DNA from: Thorsellia kenyensis
GTDB taxonomy: Bacteria > Pseudomonadota > Gammaproteobacteria > Enterobacterales > Thorselliaceae
Assembly: GCF_042432445.1 (NCBI RefSeq)
Contig: NZ_JBHLXE010000048.1
Location: forward strand, 1-64,000
Length of the DNA: 64,000 nt
Direction of reading: 5' to 3'
The notes under the pieces are model-generated. The model was not told the DNA's origin and ran no database searches. It saw only the letters and a list, made by a program, of their open reading frames with translations. The translations under genes and the position numbers were made by a program. This document shows, piece after piece, positions 56,960 through 64,000 of the stretch (position 1 is the first letter of the stretch; each line of letters opens with the position of its first letter).

Positions 56960-58060
56960 ATGAAAATTACAATTAATAGAGAGTTAATTTTAAAGCCTTT
57001 ACAGCTTGTTAACAACTGTATCCAAACTAAGCATCAAATGCCAATTTTATCTAATGTTCTTATCAAAGTAAAAAACAATGAACTGATTTTAATTGGTACT
57101 GACTTAGAAATTGAAATGTTGAGTAAGGTGACACTCAATGAATTTTGCGAAGAAGCAGCGATTACGGTGCCCGCTAAAAAATTATTAGATATCATCAGAG
57201 CATTTCCTAATGGTGTTGACATCACTTTTAAACATGACAAGGACAGAGTTTCTATTTCCTCAGGGAAAAGTCGCTATCAACTCAATACATTAAGAGCTGA
57301 AGACTTTCCTAATTTAAAAGAGTTTGATTCCATCTCATCATTTGAAATACCGCAGATCACCTTAAAGCAATTAATTGATTCAACTCAGTTTTCGATGGCA
57401 CAACAAGACATCCGTTTTTATCTTAATGGCTTGTTACTCGAAATTGATGCATCACATATTAGAACTGTTGCTACGGATGGACACAGACTGGCTTTAAGTG
57501 AAAAATTAATAGAAGAGCCTATTGCCCCTCAATCCGTCATCATTCCAAGAAAAAGTATCCTAGAACTCATCAAATTATTAGACACCTGTGAAACCAAAGT
57601 GTCCCTTAAAATTAATCAGGGTAATTTAGAAGCAAATTTTGGAGATACCATTTTTACAACTAAATTGATTGATGGAAAATACCCTGATTATCGCCGTACA
57701 CTTCCTAGAGCACCGGATAAAGTATTTAGTGTAGATACTGAAACAATTAAACAAGCATTTATTAGGGCAAATGTCTTATCTACAGATCGTTATAAAGGTG
57801 TTCGTTTGATTCTTAGCCTAAATCAAGCAGTTATTCAAACCAATAATCCAGAACATGAAGAAGCAGAGGAAATATTGGATGTTGACTATGCAGGTCCTGA
57901 CATAGAAATAGGATTAAATATTGTTTACTTGTTGGATGTATTAAATACCATCAAAACCGGCGAAACCATTTTTCATCTAACGGATTCGGTTTCAAGTGTT
58001 CTTATCACAGATAAATTTGATGACAAAGCCAAATATGTCATTATGCCGATGCGTCTGTAA
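56960..58060 (+). CDS. dnaN: DNA polymerase III sliding clamp subunit beta
   Basis: DnaN is the ring that tethers polymerase III to DNA. From ATG 56960 (GGA eight bases ahead) it has 366 residues, the E. coli length, with three clamp domains; NRELILKPLQLVNNCI, GTDLEIEM, ATDGHRLALSEK and the terminal YVIMPMRL are diagnostic. The frame is open upstream to a TTG at 56933 but that part is not conserved. recF and gyrB, its usual partners, do not follow. Confidence 0.97.
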   Translation: MKITINRELILKPLQLVNNCIQTKHQMPILSNVLIKVKNNELILIGTDLEIEMLSKVTLNEFCEEAAITVPAKKLLDIIRAFPNGVDITFKHDKDRVSISSGKSRYQLNTLRAEDFPNLKEFDSISSFEIPQITLKQLIDSTQFSMAQQDIRFYLNGLLLEIDASHIRTVATDGHRLALSEKLIEEPIAPQSVIIPRKSILELIKLLDTCETKVSLKINQGNLEANFGDTIFTTKLIDGKYPDYRRTLPRAPDKVFSVDTETIKQAFIRANVLSTDRYKGVRLILSLNQAVIQTNNPEHEEAEEILDVDYAGPDIEIGLNIVYLLDVLNTIKTGETIFHLTDSVSSVLITDKFDDKAKYVIMPMRL

Positions 58061-58078
58061 TTAAAAAGGAGTTTAACT

Positions 58079-59023
58079 ATGTCAATCTATCAAAATCTAC
58101 TTGTCGCTATCGATCCTAGTCAGGATGAACAGCCCGCTTTAAGACGTGCAGTTTATCTCATAAGAAAAAATGGCGGAAAAATTAAGGCATTTTTACCTAT
58201 CTATGATTTTTCTTACGAGATGACAACCCTGCTTTCACCAACAGACAGAGCCTCTATGCGCCAAAGTGTTATCGATGAGCGTGTTGAATGGATTAAATAC
58301 CAAGCAAGATACTACCTTGAAGCTGGCGTACCTATTGATATTAAAGTTATTTGGCACAATAGACCTTTTGAAGCAATCATTCAAGAAGTCATGGAATATA
58401 ACCATGACTTAGTCCTTAAGATGGCAAAACAACACGATAAGCTAGAATCATTGATATTTACTCCTACTGATTGGCATGTATTAAGAAAATGTCCTTGTCC
58501 TGTTTGGATGGTCAAGGATAAACCTTGGCCTGAAGGAGGCACCGCACTTGTAGCAGTCAATTTATCCTCTGAAGAATCTTATCACGCAAGCTTAAATGAA
58601 AAACTTATTTCTGAGTCAATTGAATTAGCTTCTCATGTAGATAAAACTGAAGTACATTTGGTTACCGCATATCCTGAAACCCCCATAAATATAGCCATTG
58701 AGATCCCTGATTTTGATCCAAGTGCTTATAATGACGCCATTCGTGGTCAGCATCTTTTAGCGATGAAATCTCTAAGACAGAAATTTGAAATTGATGAAGA
58801 CAAAACTCATGTCTTAAGCGGTAGTGCTGAACAAATTATTCCTCAAAAATCAAATGAGTTACAAGCAGGTATTGTAGTCATCGGTACTATGGGTAGAACC
58901 GGCTTATCCGCAGCCTTCATTGGCAATACGGCTGAGGAAGTAATAAACCATATTACTTGCGATTTACTGGTTATTAAACCCAATGGATTTTCTTCCCCTG
59001 TTTCGCCTAGAAAAAGCGAATAG
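58079..59023 (+). CDS. uspE: Universal stress protein E
   Basis: UspE has two tandem Usp domains, linked to stress resistance, motility and aggregation in E. coli. The 314 residues match E. coli UspE closely: IDPSQDEQPALRRAVYLIRK, IYDFSYEMTTLLSP, HNRPFEAIIQEVME, and the second domain's VVIGTMGRTGLSAAFIGNTA with the GxxG-type nucleotide loop. AAGGAG precedes the ATG. It begins 18 bases after dnaN; placement next to dnaN is unusual. Confidence 0.96.
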   Translation: MSIYQNLLVAIDPSQDEQPALRRAVYLIRKNGGKIKAFLPIYDFSYEMTTLLSPTDRASMRQSVIDERVEWIKYQARYYLEAGVPIDIKVIWHNRPFEAIIQEVMEYNHDLVLKMAKQHDKLESLIFTPTDWHVLRKCPCPVWMVKDKPWPEGGTALVAVNLSSEESYHASLNEKLISESIELASHVDKTEVHLVTAYPETPINIAIEIPDFDPSAYNDAIRGQHLLAMKSLRQKFEIDEDKTHVLSGSAEQIIPQKSNELQAGIVVIGTMGRTGLSAAFIGNTAEEVINHITCDLLVIKPNGFSSPVSPRKSE

Positions 59024-59042
59024 GATTATTATTTAATTTCTA

Positions 59043-60020
59043 ATGGATAAATTTATTATGAACAAATCGAGCAAAACCCTTAAATGTTTCTTAAACACAG
59101 CTCGTCTTGCATTGTTACCTATAGCAATTGTCACCTCTATGAGTGCGTTTTCAGCGATAGAATATGATGCAGAACAAGCTGCACAATTAAAACCTTATAA
59201 AGAAATTAAATTTCAAGGTCGATTTGCATCAATTTCTGCACAAAATGACGCTGCAAAAAAACGTGCAGAAAAAGAAGGTGCTCATGCATTTTATATCACT
59301 GACTCAATTGAAAATAGCAATGGGCGCTATAATATTTCTGTAGCACTTTATGAGGAAAATGCAGAAAAAAATACCGAAGACACTCGTCTGACCTATCGAG
59401 GCATAAAGGAACTCTCTAGAGATGATTATGAAGTACTTGAGCCTTTTGATTATATTGATATTGAAGAGACTTTTACTAATCCAATAGATATCAATAATCG
59501 TATTGCTAAATTAGCAATTGAAAAAGACGCTGCCGCTTTTTATATTATTGAGTCTCGCGATGCTAACAATAGTGGTACTCGAAAATCAATTAAAGCACTT
59601 CTATACAAGAAAGATGCGCCAAGAAATGAGAGAAAACAATACGACTTAATTCCTGCAGGCTCAGAAGCAGCGGCTAAAGCTATTGCAGAAGGACGTCCTG
59701 AACTGGTTGAATCACCACAAGATATTAAGGCTGATGGAAGTAGAGTTAAATTTTGGGAGGGTGACTCATCTTCACCTGAAAAACGCTATACAGTGACTCT
59801 GGCTGATGGTACAAAAGTACAAGAAGTTAACCGTGCAACTGCGGCAAAAATGGAACCTTTTGACTCTATAGAAATACGAGGAAGCTTTAATACGTCTGTG
59901 GACATCTCCCATAAAGTCGCAAAAGAAGCAAATAAACGCGGAGCGAAATACTACAGAATTACACTGACAAAAGAAGGTAATGGTACAAATAAAACTATTT
60001 ATGTAGATCTCTTTAAATAG
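59043..60020 (+). CDS. ydgH: YdgH-like protein with three DUF1471 (BhsA/McbA-type) domains
   Basis: A secreted, probably periplasmic protein with a signal peptide (LALLPIAIVTSMSAFSA) and three repeats of the DUF1471 fold, starting near residues 52, 132 and 270 (each with the pattern PYKEIKFQG, PFDYIDIEE or PFDSIEIRG and later GAxxxxI). The domain count and order equal E. coli YdgH, for which function is uncertain (stress/biofilm-linked family). Start is unclear between ATG 59043 and 59058. It lies 19 bases after uspE and precedes a strong terminator. Confidence 0.88.
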   Translation: MDKFIMNKSSKTLKCFLNTARLALLPIAIVTSMSAFSAIEYDAEQAAQLKPYKEIKFQGRFASISAQNDAAKKRAEKEGAHAFYITDSIENSNGRYNISVALYEENAEKNTEDTRLTYRGIKELSRDDYEVLEPFDYIDIEETFTNPIDINNRIAKLAIEKDAAAFYIIESRDANNSGTRKSIKALLYKKDAPRNERKQYDLIPAGSEAAAKAIAEGRPELVESPQDIKADGSRVKFWEGDSSSPEKRYTVTLADGTKVQEVNRATAAKMEPFDSIEIRGSFNTSVDISHKVAKEANKRGAKYYRITLTKEGNGTNKTIYVDLFK

Positions 60021-60040
60021 ATAGCTAATTTTTTGCACAG

Positions 60041-60084
60041 ATAAAAGCTGCTCTTATAAAAATTTTTTTATGGGCAGCTTTTAT
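60041..60084 (+). terminator. Strong bidirectional terminator after ydgH
   Basis: Perfect 11-bp outer stem (60041-60051 with 60074-60084), extended inward by further A/T pairing. T-rich sequence follows on the plus strand and the arm begins with A-run, so it can work both ways between ydgH and the minus-strand kdsB. The remaining bases to 60198 show nothing further. Confidence 0.8.
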
Positions 60085-60198
60085 TATTATATTTATACTA
60101 GTTGTAAAAATTACTTCTAGCACAAGTTTTTTAGGTAATTCACCCTTTAGTAAACCATCAAAAATAAATATATTACCTATACAAGAAGCTGTTTTAGT

Positions 60199-61011
60199 TT
60201 ATTCCCTAACTTTATCGTTTAAATACTTTCTCACTCGTTCAATGTCATCTTGAGTATCGACTCCTGCCTGAGGAACTTCTTTTGCTAGATCAACATGCAA
60301 AGCAATACCGTGCCAAAGCACACGAAGTTGCTCTAGTAATTCAATTTTTTCAAGTGGACTCGGGGTTAAATTAATATATTTATTAATAAAGCCTGCTCTA
60401 TAAGCATAGATACCAAGATGCCTTAGAAGTGACATATCATTTAATAAATTCGTAAGGTTGCTATCACTATTAGAATGATGACCTAAAGCTCCACCTGCCA
60501 GCTTAGCAAAATGTTCTCTATCCCAGGGGATTGTCGCTCTAGAAAAGTAAAGTGCTTGCTGATGAATTCCTCTTACGACTTTGACAACATTGGGATTAAA
60601 TACTTCTTCCCATGAAGTTATAGGCGTCGCTAATGTAGCCATCTCATAATCTGTATTAGCCAGGTTATCTGCTAATTGTCTTATAATGCTTGGAGGCGCT
60701 AAAGGTTCATCACCTTGAACATTAATAACAATTTCATTATCATCTATGCCCATTTGAGTGATTACTTCAGCCAACCTCTCAGTTCCCGACTCGTGATCTT
60801 CTCGAGTCATGCATGCTGTAGCCCCAAATTTTTCAACTGTATCAAATACATTGCGATTGTCTGTTGCAACAATCACCTTTTTTGCACCAGCAGATTGCGC
60901 CTTTTCAATGACGTGGGCTATCATTGGCTTACCTAAAATATCTAATAAAGGTTTCCCAGGCAATCGCGTAGAACCATATCTTGCAGGTATAATTGCAATA
61001 AAATTTGTCAT
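60199..61011 (-). CDS. kdsB: 3-deoxy-manno-octulosonate cytidylyltransferase
   Basis: KdsB activates KDO as CMP-KDO for LPS. The 270 residues have the nucleotide-binding IIPARYGSTRLPGKPL at the N-terminus, VNVQGDEPLAPP for metal and CTP, and YFSRATIPWDRE. It is slightly longer than E. coli KdsB (248) through an insertion near 165-180. It follows ycaR with 19 bases between, the conserved ycaR-kdsB order. Confidence 0.97.
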   Translation of the reverse strand: MTNFIAIIPARYGSTRLPGKPLLDILGKPMIAHVIEKAQSAGAKKVIVATDNRNVFDTVEKFGATACMTREDHESGTERLAEVITQMGIDDNEIVINVQGDEPLAPPSIIRQLADNLANTDYEMATLATPITSWEEVFNPNVVKVVRGIHQQALYFSRATIPWDREHFAKLAGGALGHHSNSDSNLTNLLNDMSLLRHLGIYAYRAGFINKYINLTPSPLEKIELLEQLRVLWHGIALHVDLAKEVPQAGVDTQDDIERVRKYLNDKVRE

Positions 61012-61030
61012 AAACCCTCAGCTTATTATC

Positions 61031-61198
61031 TTAAAAATCTTTAGCTTCTTCCGTTAACAACACGGCTATTCCTTCTCTAATTGGATAGATTTTTTTGTCT
61101 TTATCACAAATAAATTGCTCATTTTCTTTGTCTAAATGAAGTTGAGTATGACAAATTGGACAGGTAGCAATTTCACAAAGTGTTTTATGTAAATTCAT
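61031..61198 (-). CDS. ycaR: YcaR/Trm112-like zinc-ribbon protein (UPF0434)
   Basis: A 55-residue protein just upstream of kdsB on the same strand. The pattern ATCPICHTQLHL, then FICDKDKKIYPIREGIAVLL, is that of E. coli YcaR; CPIC and the later CD give the half zinc ribbon of this family, often with fewer than four cysteines. Related Trm112 proteins activate methyltransferases, but the bacterial role is not settled. Its closeness to kdsB, with 19 bases between, supports it as a real gene. Confidence 0.92.
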   Translation of the reverse strand: MNLHKTLCEIATCPICHTQLHLDKENEQFICDKDKKIYPIREGIAVLLTEEAKDF

Positions 61199-61235
61199 GG
61201 TGCCTCATTAAATTTTAATGTATAAAATTTTGTAT

Positions 61236-61778
61236 TTAAAAATAAGAAACATGCTGGTTGGGATCAATTGACGGTAATGGTTTGAGTGCTCCTTCAGGTG
61301 TGCCTAAATATAAAAATCCCACAATCTTATCTCTCTCTTTACACTCAAAAGCTTCTTTTACGACGGGATTATCACACCAGGCCCCACTTCTCCATATACC
61401 ACCAAAATTTAGAGAAAATGCAGCCATTTGCATTGCATGAACCGCACAGCCAGCAGTTACTATTTGTTCCCAGTCAGGTACTTTAGGGTGCTCTACTACT
61501 TTGGCTATCACTGCAATAATCAATGGCGCACGAAAAGGAAGCGCTGCTACTTGACGTTTTTTTTCTTCATCGGCATCAGGTGATGCTTTAACAAATAGCT
61601 CACTGAGGCGTATTATCCCCTCATTTTCAATGATAATGAATTTAAATGGAGAAAGATGACCGTGATCAGGAACCCTTAATCCAGCAGCTATAATGGTGTT
61701 TATTGCCTGCAGATCTGGAGCAGGTTTAATTAATTTTGAGTGAGACTGCCTTTTTAAAAGTAAACTTATAGCGTCCAT
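61236..61778 (-). CDS. ydjA: Nitroreductase family protein YdjA
   Basis: A small FMN-dependent oxidoreductase of the nitroreductase fold, 180 residues, very like E. coli YdjA: LLLKRQSHSKLIKPAPD and GLRVPDHGHLSPFKFI near the N-terminus (FMN phosphate contacts), and GGIWRSGAWCDNPVV. Its natural substrate is unknown. GGAG precedes the ATG. ydjA and sppA are divergent neighbours in E. coli as well, which supports both names. Confidence 0.93.
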   Translation of the reverse strand: MDAISLLLKRQSHSKLIKPAPDLQAINTIIAAGLRVPDHGHLSPFKFIIIENEGIIRLSELFVKASPDADEEKKRQVAALPFRAPLIIAVIAKVVEHPKVPDWEQIVTAGCAVHAMQMAAFSLNFGGIWRSGAWCDNPVVKEAFECKERDKIVGFLYLGTPEGALKPLPSIDPNQHVSYF

Positions 61779-61944
61779 ATATACTCCAATTATTCTTTTT
61801 TATTAATGAAACAAGTATCGGTTTCATTACACTCACAATTTCTATAATCTAAAAAGGTTTAGTGTATATTAGAACAAGTTAAGCCCTTTTAAAAGTTATT
61901 AAAGATAAAAGCACTTAACTCCTCTCTTTTTTATTAATATAGGC

Positions 61945-61950
61945 TATAAT
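61945..61950 (+). promoter_or_regulatory. Candidate -10 for sppA
   Basis: TATAAT at 61945-61950 in the 237-base gap between divergent ydjA and sppA, 66 bases before the sppA ATG. No good -35 was found; the gap holds nothing else recognisable. Confidence 0.4.
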
Positions 61951-62015
61951 TATAACGCTATACCCGAACATTTCATAGAACGATTAATTCAAAATGCTTT
62001 AAGGACTCCCCATTT

Positions 62016-63845
62016 ATGTGGCGATTATTAAAAAAAACACCTCGTTTTACTTGGCTTACATTAAGATATTCAAGGGAAACCTTTTGGAATATCCTATTTA
62101 TTATCCTTTTTATATCTCTTTTTACCGCTCTATTTAAAGACAATAGTATCAAGCCTAAAAATAGTGCGCTACTTTTAAATATCGAAGGTTTATTAGTGGA
62201 TAATCCCTCCAGTGAAAATGCTTTAAAGGCAAGTATTGAAGAGTTCTTAGGTAACGATACTTCTAAATATAAAGAAAATAGCGTATTTGAATTCATTAAT
62301 AAAATTGAGCAAGCAAAAGATGATCCCGAAATTACAGGATTAGTCATCGCTCTAAATCAATTTTATGGTGCAAATAACGCTAATCTTGAAGCCTTAGGTG
62401 AAGCAATAGCAACATTTAAGCAAACAGGAAAACCTATTATTGCATTTGCTGATAACCTGAACCAACAAAGTTACTACCTCGCAAGTTTTGCAAACGAAAT
62501 ACACATAACCCCCTTCGGTCATGTAGATATTCACGGCATAGGTACATCAAACGTCTATTTTAAGTCATTGTTAGAAACATTAGGTGTAAATACACATATA
62601 TTTCGTGTAGGCACTCATAAATCGGCTGTTGAGCCTTATATAAGAGATGATATGTCACCTGAAGCAAAAGCTATGACTACACGCTTTTTATCACTTTTGT
62701 GGCAAAATTATCTTGAAACAGTGTCTCACAATCGTGGATTAGATTCTACAACACAATTTTTTAAAGACACAAAGACACTTATAACCTCACTTGAAAATGC
62801 CAATGGCGATATGGCTAAAATGGCACTTAATAATAAGTGGATTGATAAACTCTCTTCACGAAAACAAATTCAAGATAGAATTGATAGTATTTTTGGTACG
62901 CAAGAAATGAGTTTCATCAGTATCTATGATTATGAACTTGAAGATTCTTCTGATGCATTTTTAACTTCACCAAATATCGCAATCATTCATATTGAAGGTC
63001 CTATAGTGGATGGATTAAGCGGTCCTGGTTTTACAGGTTCAGAAACGATATCTGAACAAATATTCGATGCTAAGATGGATGAAAATATAGCTGCTTTAGT
63101 ACTAAGAGTTAATAGCCCAGGCGGTTCAGTAACGGCAGCTGAACTTATTTACTCAGAGCTTATGGAATTTAAGGCAACCAAACGGCCTATTATTGCATCG
63201 TTTGGTGGTGTTGCTGCTTCTGGTGGGTATTGGGTGGCTATGCCTGCTGATCACATTTTTGCTAATAAAAATACTCTAACAGGTTCCATTGGTATATTTG
63301 GCATAATACAAACTTTCGAGGAAACTTTATCCAAAATAGGAGTTTACTCAAGTAGTGTTGCTACGACTGAATTTGGTGCGGGCTCCATTACTGAACCATT
63401 AAGTGATGATTTTAAATCACTTATCCAGCTCAATATTAATCATGGATACGATAGATTTCTTACTATTGTCTCTGAGTCTAGAGAGTTGCCAATTGAAGCG
63501 GTCGATAAAGTAGCCCAAGGTCAAGTTTGGGTAGCACAAGATGCGCTCAATCATAAACTCATTGATAAAATTGGAAATTTAGCAGATGCAATTGATTTCG
63601 CTGCTAAGCTTGCTAACGTTGAGAAACCTAATATTAAGTGGTTCCAAGTAAAGCCTACTTTTATGGAAGCTTTCATGCTCAATATGAATATGGCTTTTGA
63701 TAACAAATTAAATGCTTTTATTCCAGAACGCTTTAAACCTTACCTTCAAGAGTTAAGTATTCAAGAAGTATTAATGCAAAATACCACTCATGGCATTGGA
63801 AATATTCAAACTTTTGCTATTTGCGAGGTGTGTGAAGTGAAATAA
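62016..63845 (+). CDS. sppA: Signal peptide peptidase SppA (protease IV)
   Basis: SppA is an inner-membrane serine protease that degrades cleaved signal peptides. The 609 residues have one N-terminal membrane helix (about 25-40) and two tandem SppA domains. The catalytic pair is lysine K202 (GTHKSAVEPY) in the first domain and serine S402 (GGVAASGGYW) in the second, the same 200-residue spacing as in E. coli (K209/S409). AAGGA lies upstream of the ATG. E. coli has ansA next; here a minus-strand gene ends instead. Confidence 0.97.
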   Translation: MWRLLKKTPRFTWLTLRYSRETFWNILFIILFISLFTALFKDNSIKPKNSALLLNIEGLLVDNPSSENALKASIEEFLGNDTSKYKENSVFEFINKIEQAKDDPEITGLVIALNQFYGANNANLEALGEAIATFKQTGKPIIAFADNLNQQSYYLASFANEIHITPFGHVDIHGIGTSNVYFKSLLETLGVNTHIFRVGTHKSAVEPYIRDDMSPEAKAMTTRFLSLLWQNYLETVSHNRGLDSTTQFFKDTKTLITSLENANGDMAKMALNNKWIDKLSSRKQIQDRIDSIFGTQEMSFISIYDYELEDSSDAFLTSPNIAIIHIEGPIVDGLSGPGFTGSETISEQIFDAKMDENIAALVLRVNSPGGSVTAAELIYSELMEFKATKRPIIASFGGVAASGGYWVAMPADHIFANKNTLTGSIGIFGIIQTFEETLSKIGVYSSSVATTEFGAGSITEPLSDDFKSLIQLNINHGYDRFLTIVSESRELPIEAVDKVAQGQVWVAQDALNHKLIDKIGNLADAIDFAAKLANVEKPNIKWFQVKPTFMEAFMLNMNMAFDNKLNAFIPERFKPYLQELSIQEVLMQNTTHGIGNIQTFAICEVCEVK

Positions 63846-63937
63846 AATCGAACCACACATCATATCAAGGCACAAGAACATCTTAGTCGAACCTATACAT
63901 ATTCACTATTTTTTTCTGGTGTCTTGAATATTATTGC

Positions 63938-64000
63938 TTACTTCTTATTTAATCTAGCTTTAATTAACGCAAGATGTGCTTGTCCTTTTACCATACGCTC
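63938..64000 (-). CDS. 3' end of an unidentified gene running off the right edge
   Basis: A minus-strand frame enters from the right and ends at a TAA at 63938, giving the C-terminus ERMVKGQAHLALIKARLNKK. The basic, helical ending looks like real coding sequence, but 20 residues are too few to name it. It is convergent with sppA, with a 92-base gap lacking a clear terminator. Confidence 0.45.
   Translation of the reverse strand, partial: ERMVKGQAHLALIKARLNKK

Noticed and set aside
60129..60183. 8-bp inverted repeat (taggtaat/attaccta) upstream of the kdsB 3' end
   Set aside because: Loop of over 30 bases and A/T-only arms; likely chance in A/T-rich DNA next to the strong terminator at 60041-60084.
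1..64000. CRISPR array, tRNA or rRNA genes
   Set aside because: No regularly spaced direct repeats, cloverleaf-like segments or rRNA-like stretches were noticed on reading all intergenic regions; a tRNA scan could not be run.

Overview
The window is a stretch of chromosome from a low-GC (mostly A+T-rich) gammaproteobacterium. Most proteins look like close relatives of enterobacterial ones: SthA, Tgt, SecD/SecF, CheA, UspE, YebO, YqcC, Syd, YdgH and DpaA are recognisable by eye. The combination of a full flagellar/chemotaxis block, the ast arginine-catabolism operon and low GC would fit a member of Enterobacterales or a near relative such as Thorselliaceae/Orbaceae. That placement is inference from protein similarity and base composition only.

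Layout. (1) 1-10.9 kb, minus strand: motA-motB-cheA-cheW-cheR-cheB-cheY-cheZ-flhB-flhA, the E. coli order without the tar/tap receptor genes between cheW and cheR. (2) 11.2-17.9 kb, minus strand: gmhB, truC, yqcC, syd and tldD packed end to end, then a 30-bp-stem hairpin, tktA and the L,D-transpeptidase-family gene dpaA. (3) 18.2-30.2 kb, mostly plus: a patatin-like lipoprotein, yebO (minus), sthA, lapA-lapB (LPS assembly control), a coupled 59-codon ORF, pyrF, then queA-tgt-yajC-secD-secF. (4) 30.4-36.1 kb, minus: astC-astA-astD-astB for arginine succinyltransferase catabolism, ending in an unrecognised coiled-coil gene where E. coli has astE. (5) 36.1-48.8 kb: a gene-poor zone holding one small membrane protein, decayed coding fragments and a 9.6-kb gene for a 3213-residue autotransporter. 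(6) 48.8-64 kb, mostly plus: yqhA, mrp, kdsA, recO, rplY (minus), galU, prmB, dnaA, dnaN, uspE, ydgH, ycaR-kdsB and ydjA (minus), sppA, and the 3' end of an unidentified minus-strand gene.

How the genes work together. Block 1 gives swimming and its chemosensory core: CheA/CheW signal to CheY, CheZ dephosphorylates CheY, CheR/CheB adapt receptors encoded elsewhere, MotA/MotB drive the motor, and FlhA/FlhB form the export gate. gmhB, kdsA, kdsB, galU, lapA and lapB all feed or regulate lipopolysaccharide synthesis. queA and tgt make queuosine in tRNA and sit with the SecDF-YajC translocon genes, as in E. coli. dnaA and dnaN remain adjacent, but recF and gyrB do not follow and no cluster of DnaA boxes is visible, so this is not obviously the origin. 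The most distinctive item is the giant autotransporter, whose passenger contains three divergent copies of a roughly 600-residue module. No CRISPR array, rRNA, tRNA or intact insertion sequence was recognised.
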